This document shows positions 58,328 to 64,000 of a DNA stretch of 64,000 bases, piece by piece; the first letter of the stretch is position 1; each line of letters starts with the position of its first letter. This DNA is from Pseudopedobacter sp965218985 (GTDB lineage: Bacteria; Bacteroidota; Bacteroidia; Sphingobacteriales; Sphingobacteriaceae): the NCBI GenBank assembly GCA_965218985.1, contig CBDCMP010000004.1:248001-312000 (forward strand). The letters run 5' to 3'. The position numbers were made by a program, and so were the translations under genes. The notes beneath the pieces were generated by a model, which made no database searches, was not told where the DNA came from, and saw nothing but the letters and a program-made list of their open reading frames with translations.

Positions 58328-59851
58328 TCACAGTTTGCTTATTAAGTTTCTAAAATATCCAAATTCTTTGTCAACTAAAATTCTTCTGTCAAGATAGCAA
58401 TTAAACTTTTCACAAGATGTTTCAGGTAGTAGTGTACAACTGAAACAAGCTGAAAGATTCAAGTTTGCTACGCCTTGTCCGTGTGTGTGATAACAAATTG
58501 GGTCTGTTGCACAATCAATAGCACGAATCATTGCAGATTCAATTAGTTTTCCAATTTTATTGTCATCACAAATTGATGTTATTCCTCCGTAACTTCCCTC
58601 TGAACCTGCAATTGTGTATATCAAAACTCCGTTCATTTCAAGTTCTTCATCAATATAAAGTCGCTCTTGAATGGAAGTTGATGGATAACCACATAAATAC
58701 TCTAATTCCTTGATGATTAAATGCGAAAAAGTATGTATTAAAACATATTTTGGGTTTAACTCAAAATCTTCATTAAAGTTGGATTCAAAATGGCTTTGAT
58801 TTCCGATAAGAATTTCAATTCGCTCTTTTATTTTTGGATTGTTTTCAATCCAATTGTTTAGAATTTCATTGTTAAACTCAAAGAAAATTCCTTCTCCAAA
58901 ACTTTCAATCGCTGGTAAATACTTTGTTGTCTTGCCAAAAGTTGAAGTAAACTTTTTTACAATACTTTCTTTTCTCGTTTTTTCAGGGTCTTCATCTTCT
59001 AAAATAAAACTTGATGAAAGCGGTTCTTGTCGTGTAAAAGAAGTTTGAACAGAAGTGATTTTTATTTTATCCATTTTGAAAATAGACTTTATTAAATCAT
59101 TTTGGAAAAACGATTTGTCAATTTTGTTGAAGATTAGTTTGTCTTCAACTCTTTCGCTGTCTTTTTCTGTAATGAATTTGTACTCGTCAAATCTGTATTG
59201 ATTTTCAGTTTTGGCAATTTCAAGTTCTCGTTCACTAAAATTATTGTCTATCAATTTTTGAATAACTGCGAAATCAATTTCAATGTTTTTGTAGCGTTTT
59301 AGATTTTTTGAAATTGTTTGAGCATTGCTTCCGTCTTCGTGTTCTTCTCTAATTAAATTAATTGAATATTCATTTAACTCGTCATTGGCAGGAATGTAAA
59401 TACTTGACAAAATATTTGGATAATAAACGCTGTTACTGGAACGGATAACAGGTTTAAACAAAATGTCTGCTTCTTTTGTGTTTGGTAATAATTCTTGAAT
59501 TTTTACTCTTAAATTGAACAAACCCGAAAGTGTTGTAAAGTTTAATTGCTCTCCGCTTTTTCTTTTTGCAATTATCCAAATACCTTTCAAATCGTCTAAT
59601 TTGTCAGAAGTTTTATATTCAAAAATTGCATCTTCGGGAACTTGAATATTGCCAAGAGTGATAATATCTTCTTCGCTTACAGTTTCAGTAGTTTCATTTT
59701 TGTCGACTTTTTTCTTGTTTAAAAACATTGCCCATTTATCCCAAGGAATATCAGCAATTTCTCCATTAGGTGATGTTAAAACAAAACGAACTTGTTCTAA
59801 ATCAAAAAACTTTCTTTTTTTTCTCTGTTTTTGACATAACAACAATAACAT
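58328..59851 (-). CDS. drmB: DrmB-like protein, C-terminal part with DUF1998 domain
   Basis: 507 codons open; homologous sequence starts at about KKRKFFDLEQVRFVLTSPNG. The DUF1998 region is clear: HTFSHLIIKELEYLCGYPST, then GVLIYTIAGSEGSYGGITSI, and a cysteine cluster with CATDPICYHTHGQG and ACFSCTLLPETSCEKFNCYL. In DISARM, DrmB works with the helicase DrmA in restriction of incoming phage DNA. The apparent ATG at 59851 is inside the frameshifted zone. The gene's first part lies in another frame at 59797-60261; a -1 shift at the A8 run would join them into about 644 aa. Confidence 0.8.
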   Translation of the reverse strand: MLLLLCQKQRKKRKFFDLEQVRFVLTSPNGEIADIPWDKWAMFLNKKKVDKNETTETVSEEDIITLGNIQVPEDAIFEYKTSDKLDDLKGIWIIAKRKSGEQLNFTTLSGLFNLRVKIQELLPNTKEADILFKPVIRSSNSVYYPNILSSIYIPANDELNEYSINLIREEHEDGSNAQTISKNLKRYKNIEIDFAVIQKLIDNNFSERELEIAKTENQYRFDEYKFITEKDSERVEDKLIFNKIDKSFFQNDLIKSIFKMDKIKITSVQTSFTRQEPLSSSFILEDEDPEKTRKESIVKKFTSTFGKTTKYLPAIESFGEGIFFEFNNEILNNWIENNPKIKERIEILIGNQSHFESNFNEDFELNPKYVLIHTFSHLIIKELEYLCGYPSTSIQERLYIDEELEMNGVLIYTIAGSEGSYGGITSICDDNKIGKLIESAMIRAIDCATDPICYHTHGQGVANLNLSACFSCTLLPETSCEKFNCYLDRRILVDKEFGYFRNLISKL

Positions 59852-60261
59852 TTTGGAGGATAAAAGGTTTCTTTATGGTATGAATCCACATTATTTTCCC
59901 AATTATTTTTCCAATGGTCAATTCGGTCAAAACGATTACAAGTGTTACAATAAAACCATTCGGGGAAATATTTTGCAGATAAAAAAGCAAATTTATTTTC
60001 AGGGTCAAATCCTTTTTTTAATTCATTGACAGGAATTTTTACCAAGTGTTCTAATTCTTGAAAATATCTGCTTAAACGGTTTTTGAAGCGTTTATCAACG
60101 ATAAAGTTATGTTCTTCAAAATTTCCGTTTATGGTTTGGAAAAATGGCCATTCATTAAAATTGTCAATCAATATAGAACCATCTCTTGTTTCTATAATAG
60201 AACCAACACCACCATAAGAGCTAATGGCTTTTCTTGTTTGTATTTGCTCGTATTGCCCCAT
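59797..60261 (-). CDS. drmB: DrmB-like protein, N-terminal part (frameshifted)
   Basis: 154 aa from the ATG at 60261, which shares a base with the drmA stop (TAATG). Begins MGQYEQIQTRKAISSYGGVG, then SIIET, typical of DrmB. A four-cysteine site is visible (CNTCNRFD near residue 112; PPKCYCCYVK near 142). The frame stops after REKKESFLI, just past eight As in a row (complement of 59815-59822). The following DrmB sequence continues in the -1 frame. It could be a real mutation, a homopolymer sequencing error, or programmed slippage. Confidence 0.75.
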   Translation of the reverse strand: MGQYEQIQTRKAISSYGGVGSIIETRDGSILIDNFNEWPFFQTINGNFEEHNFIVDKRFKNRLSRYFQELEHLVKIPVNELKKGFDPENKFAFLSAKYFPEWFYCNTCNRFDRIDHWKNNWENNVDSYHKETFYPPKCYCCYVKNREKKESFLI

Positions 60262-63200
60262 TACTTGTTTATTATTTTTACGATGCTGTTTGTATCTATT
60301 TCTCTCATTGACATCATCAAACTCCAATCATCTAAATCGGACATTTTTTTAATCAGAATTTTATATGTCAAATCTCCTTCTTTTGTTGTCCATTTTTCGG
60401 ATAAAACTTTTAGTTTTTCCAAAGCGTAAGTCAATTGTTTTTGGTTTTTAGTTCTTTCAGAAATGAAGTTTTTAAGTTCATCATAATTTCCTGTAAAATC
60501 TTTTGCTCGTTTGTCTGGATATAAACCTTGTTTATGTCTGACAAAACAAACCAATAAACTTGCTAAAACTTTGTCTAATGCAATTTCGGTAAATGGTGTA
60601 ACGCTTAACGGTTCAACAAATTTGTAATAAGCATTGTTGAACGGAACGTAATTTTCAAAATAGGATTTATCTCTTGAACGATTTGCGTCTAATAAATTGA
60701 TTACAATTCCTTTGTCTTTTCTACCAACACGACTTGATGCTTGAATGTACTCGGCAACGTTTTTAGGTTGTCCATTCATTAACATTACATTCAATCGTTC
60801 AATGTCAATACCAACGGAAAACATATTGGAAGCCAAAACCAAATCAACCGAATTTTGAACAAATTTCCACCCTTCTTTTGAAGCTAAATTAAACGGCATT
60901 TCCAATTCATTTAATAATTTTTTGATAGAATTACTTTCAATTCTACTTGTCAATTCTTTTGTTCTTCCTGCAAGTCCAAAATAATTAAAACCATACGCTT
61001 GTTTTGGCAGTTGATAGCGATTGTGTAAGAGTTTCAAGAAGTCTGAAATTTCCGCAGGAACTTTATTGTAAACCTTTCCAACATCACGTAAACTATTGTA
61101 AAATGAAATAATCGTCCAAAAATTATTTTCTCTATCAATGGCTTCTTCTTGCGTTAAATTTTCTTTTACTTTGTAATATTTGAACAATTCTATTCTTGCT
61201 AAAAGCAAATTTCCTAAAATTCGTATTTGTGAGTTTAAGGCCGTTTTTCCTGTTGACATAAAGCCAATGTGTTTTCGTTTGCTTTCATTTGAAACATAAG
61301 AAAAGAAATTGTCGTCATAAGTTGCTCCCATTGGTGGAAAAATGTTCAGCTCTCTATTTCCATAAAGCATTCCAATTTGTTGTTCAGTATTTCTTGTTGT
61401 TGCTGTTGAAGTAATGATTTTGGGCTTTCTTTTTCCTTTTGTGGAAAGCATTTCAACAATTGATTCATACAAACCTGTGATCGAACCCAAAGGACCACTT
61501 AACAAGTGTAATTCATCTTGAATTATTAAATCGGGTGGTAATTTTTTATCGTCTAATGAATTAAAAAGATGATGTCCTTCTTCTCTATGTGAAAGCATTG
61601 CAAATTTATCAACTGTCGCAAAAAGCAATGTTGGTGGATCTTGATAAATTTTATCATCAACAAAATAAATTGGCAATTCGGCACTAAACGCACAATTTGA
61701 ATTTAAACAATTGGTTGAAAATGCGTTGTCAGTTGCTTTGTAACCTAAATCAAATCTCCCTGAACTATTTTGTGAAACCAAATTACAACCGCACCACGAA
61801 CAACTTGTAATTGGAAAAGTGTTTGCTTTGCGATAATCTCCTGCTTTTTTGTTATTCAGTTTTGTGATTTCATCAAATGTTTTTTTGAATATTGTTTGAG
61901 CATCTTTGTATGAATTTGGTGTTGTTGAAGCTCCAACCCACATTCCAATAGAAACTTTATTATCACCAAAGAAATAATCTTCATTTGGCTTAAAAAATCT
62001 TCTCAAAAAGTCTAACGAAAGAATCAATTTTGTTGCACGTTCAAATTGTTGGGCTGTCAGCAAACGCAATGTATATCGCATTATTACCGAAACTCCGTCC
62101 GAATCTTTTACGTGTAAAATTCTTCTGCTAATTATCGTGAACGCAGTAATTGCTAAATATGCTTCTGTTTTTCCTCCACCTGTCGGAAACCAAAGCAAAT
62201 CAACAACGTTGTTTCTGTCGTCCGAATCTTCATTGATGATTGATTCGAGATTCAACAAGAAAAATGCTAATTGGAAAGGTCTGTAATTGGGTTTAAATGT
62301 GTGATTTTTGAAAAAATCCAAATCATTGTATTTGAAATTTTTATCAATTTCAGATAGTTCAATCCCTTTTTTACCAAACAAATCTTTGTTTGAGATTAGC
62401 ATTTGAATATACATTGCTGTATTTGACAGCAAAAATGATTTAAAAGCTATTTCATTATCATTCAAAAAGTCTATGTTTTTAATTAGCCTTTCATAGGTTT
62501 TGTTCTGTTTTTCTAAAATGGTATTTAAAGACTTCTTATAATTATCTTCTGCACTTGTTTTTTCTTGCTCTGTTATCCAGCCTTTATATTCTTCTGCAAA
62601 GAGTTTTAATTTTTGAATGATAGTTGATTTATTTAAATCAGTCCAAATTGAAAGGTTTTTTAATTCGGTAATGTCTTTTAAATTTTCAGGAAAATCTTCT
62701 TTAAAAGCATTACTATAATTTTTAATATCAACTTCGGGTAAAAACGTAGTTTTTAATTCCGTTGGATTTTTATCGTCATTCCAATTAACTGCACAACCGT
62801 GACCGATTGCAAAAGAATGTTCTTTTCTGTATTGAAAGTTAATTAAGTTTAATTCTTCGTCAAACGGATTTGTTTCTGAAAGTTGTTTGTATGGTAAAAG
62901 CGTTACGCCTGAAATGGAAATTTCGCCTTGAAAAATCGAATTTTTATTTAACTGCTCATTGCTGAATGAAAATTTGTTTTTCGGGTGGTTCAGTCGATTT
63001 GCCAACAAAATCTTTATAAATTTTCCGTAATGAGTTTCATAAATTTTCTTGTAATAGCAAGTAACTATAGAATTGTCTTCTTGATTTTGGTCTAATGGAT
63101 ATTCTTTTGATTCATCAAAATTTATCTCTGTTAGATTTAATTCAACAATTTTAGGTTCTATTTTTACTCTTCTCCAAAGTCGTCCTAAAAGCAATTCGCC

Positions 63201-63851
63201 TTTATTGTATGCAACGCTGTCAAGTAACTCCGTCTGTTGTTCGTTTTCCTTAAATCTGCTTCTATAATTACGAACGGACAAACCGCCTTTGTCAAATTCT
63301 TCTTTGTTTAAGGACATTAGTCCGTTTTCGTAATTAAAATATTTGGTAACTGAATTGTATGGATTTTCAGAAAACTTTTTGAAGTCATCTTCTGAAATTT
63401 CAATTGTTGCTGTTGTTGGTTCTATTTGTGCATATTTTGCATAACTGAAAGTTACGGTTAATTTTTTTACATCTTTTGGAACGCAAAAAGTTAAACCAAA
63501 ATTTGTTGGGAAATATTGATTAGCTTCTGAATATTCTTTTTCGGGTTCTACATTTTTACTTTTGTCAATATCTTCGTCAGAATTTTCATCAGCATTATTT
63601 GTTTCAGGTGTTTCTGTTTCTATGTTATCATCTTCAATTTCTGCGTTTGCATCGTGAGTTTCTTTTTCTCCGATTGAAACTTCCATATCACGTTCGGGAA
63701 ACAAAATTCCCGAATAATATCTACTCAATGGATAATCTGAAATGATTTCATTTTCACTATCGGAAATAAAAACGTCAGAACCGGGACCAATCAAATTATC
63801 TTTGATTATATCACGAAATATCAATCTTGGCTCATCTAAATATTTATTCAT
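60261..63851 (-). CDS. drmA: DrmA-like DISARM helicase
   Basis: 1196 aa. Acidic low-complexity stretch near residues 70-105. Helicase motifs: LLWFPTGGGKTEAYLAITAF (Walker A, near 557), MRYTLRLLTAQQFERA (near 590), a zinc-ribbon-like CSWCGCN...CLNSNC insert (near 684-725), QDELHLLSGPLGSITGLYES (DE box, near 780) and QASSRVGRKDKGIVI (motif VI, near 1040). These match DrmA of DISARM systems in order and size. ATG overlaps the end of an upstream gene by 8 bases. In DISARM, DrmA and DrmB form the core of phage DNA restriction with a host methylase. Confidence 0.87.
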   Translation of the reverse strand: MNKYLDEPRLIFRDIIKDNLIGPGSDVFISDSENEIISDYPLSRYYSGILFPERDMEVSIGEKETHDANAEIEDDNIETETPETNNADENSDEDIDKSKNVEPEKEYSEANQYFPTNFGLTFCVPKDVKKLTVTFSYAKYAQIEPTTATIEISEDDFKKFSENPYNSVTKYFNYENGLMSLNKEEFDKGGLSVRNYRSRFKENEQQTELLDSVAYNKGELLLGRLWRRVKIEPKIVELNLTEINFDESKEYPLDQNQEDNSIVTCYYKKIYETHYGKFIKILLANRLNHPKNKFSFSNEQLNKNSIFQGEISISGVTLLPYKQLSETNPFDEELNLINFQYRKEHSFAIGHGCAVNWNDDKNPTELKTTFLPEVDIKNYSNAFKEDFPENLKDITELKNLSIWTDLNKSTIIQKLKLFAEEYKGWITEQEKTSAEDNYKKSLNTILEKQNKTYERLIKNIDFLNDNEIAFKSFLLSNTAMYIQMLISNKDLFGKKGIELSEIDKNFKYNDLDFFKNHTFKPNYRPFQLAFFLLNLESIINEDSDDRNNVVDLLWFPTGGGKTEAYLAITAFTIISRRILHVKDSDGVSVIMRYTLRLLTAQQFERATKLILSLDFLRRFFKPNEDYFFGDNKVSIGMWVGASTTPNSYKDAQTIFKKTFDEITKLNNKKAGDYRKANTFPITSCSWCGCNLVSQNSSGRFDLGYKATDNAFSTNCLNSNCAFSAELPIYFVDDKIYQDPPTLLFATVDKFAMLSHREEGHHLFNSLDDKKLPPDLIIQDELHLLSGPLGSITGLYESIVEMLSTKGKRKPKIITSTATTRNTEQQIGMLYGNRELNIFPPMGATYDDNFFSYVSNESKRKHIGFMSTGKTALNSQIRILGNLLLARIELFKYYKVKENLTQEEAIDRENNFWTIISFYNSLRDVGKVYNKVPAEISDFLKLLHNRYQLPKQAYGFNYFGLAGRTKELTSRIESNSIKKLLNELEMPFNLASKEGWKFVQNSVDLVLASNMFSVGIDIERLNVMLMNGQPKNVAEYIQASSRVGRKDKGIVINLLDANRSRDKSYFENYVPFNNAYYKFVEPLSVTPFTEIALDKVLASLLVCFVRHKQGLYPDKRAKDFTGNYDELKNFISERTKNQKQLTYALEKLKVLSEKWTTKEGDLTYKILIKKMSDLDDWSLMMSMREIDTNSIVKIINK

Positions 63852-64000
63852 CTACCAATATCTTTTTTATAATTGTTTTTTCTTGAATTGTGTCTGTTAG
63901 TTTTTCTAAAATTTCATTGGGTAATCTCAGCAATGAATCACTTTTTTCTTCTTTGTTAGAAGCAATATAATCTAATAAATCATTGCCCAAAACCTTTCCT
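63844..64000 (-). CDS. C-terminal end of the gene upstream of drmA (partial)
   Basis: Open for 51 codons from the window edge to a TAA at 63844-63846: starts GKVLGNDLLDYIASNKEEKS and ends TIQEKTIIKKILVDE. The stop lies inside the first codons of drmA (ATGAATAA), so the two are coupled. Helical and charged. In DISARM loci the gene here may be a methylase, drmC or drmD; too little is visible to say. Confidence 0.75.
   Translation of the reverse strand, partial: GKVLGNDLLDYIASNKEEKSDSLLRLPNEILEKLTDTIQEKTIIKKILVDE

Noticed and set aside
48600..64000. CRISPR array or integrase in the island
   Set aside because: No regularly spaced repeats were seen, and no tyrosine or serine recombinase or transposase gene is present in the window.

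Overview
The window looks like a chromosome segment from a Bacteroidota species, most likely of the Sphingobacteriaceae type. Support comes from the families present: a lipoprotein BamA/TamA homologue (TamL), a patatin fused to a beta-barrel, a TonB-linked OMP_b-brl receptor, DUF6702 and GxxExxY proteins. Promoters of the Bacteroidetes form (TTG, 19 bp, TAnnTTTG) stand before the ribosomal operon and before a tRNA-Cys. Shine-Dalgarno sites are mostly weak. No taxon was confirmed by a search.

Left part (1-20,200), ordinary core and accessory genes: a hairpin-rich repeat array; an M1 metallopeptidase; HupE-like and DUF6702 genes; a lipoprotein; an RlmI-type methyltransferase; an MlaF/MlaE ABC pair; an SDR; a PspC/LiaF-like/RDD envelope-stress cluster; a prephenate dehydrogenase of the fungal TYR1 type; a GH13 enzyme with CBM48; a zincin; a GH3-type adenylating enzyme; and two paralogous acidic-repeat lipoproteins. 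Two decayed genes lie in apparently empty gaps: an ABC-transporter ATPase remnant (about 11,697-11,860) and a cupin remnant (about 16,191-16,515).

Middle (20,128-34,961): one long plus-strand ribosomal cluster combining the S10, spc and alpha operons, from rplC to rplQ. It includes secY, map, infA, the 38-codon rpmJ and rpoA, and ends in a Rho-independent terminator. rpsJ is not at its usual place upstream of rplC. Likely internal promoters lie before rpsH and perhaps infA.

Next (35,000-48,100): small stress or hypothetical genes, a TonB-type receptor, pyrD, a small basic protein, tRNA-Cys(GCA), a SpoU methyltransferase divergent from and overlapping tamL, a patatin, REP-like repeats, a 161-bp MITE with 17-bp inverted ends, and an outer-membrane protein.

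Right part (about 48,600-64,000), an AT-rich minus-strand defence island. An eight-gene operon runs XRE regulator - four-helix-bundle protein - type III restriction subunit - GxxExxY protein - type III methyltransferase - unknown protein - three-TM protein - HEPN-like protein. A palindromic operator overlaps its -7 box, and related hairpin repeats with covarying arms lie at both ends. Further right is a single-gene DUF2071 unit bounded by attC-like palindromes. Beyond it is a DISARM-like drmA-drmB pair whose drmB is split by a frameshift in an A8 run. No drmC is seen next to drmB, and the gene upstream of drmA is cut by the window edge. The type III operon with its three extra genes, and the damaged DISARM-like locus beside it, are the most interesting parts.
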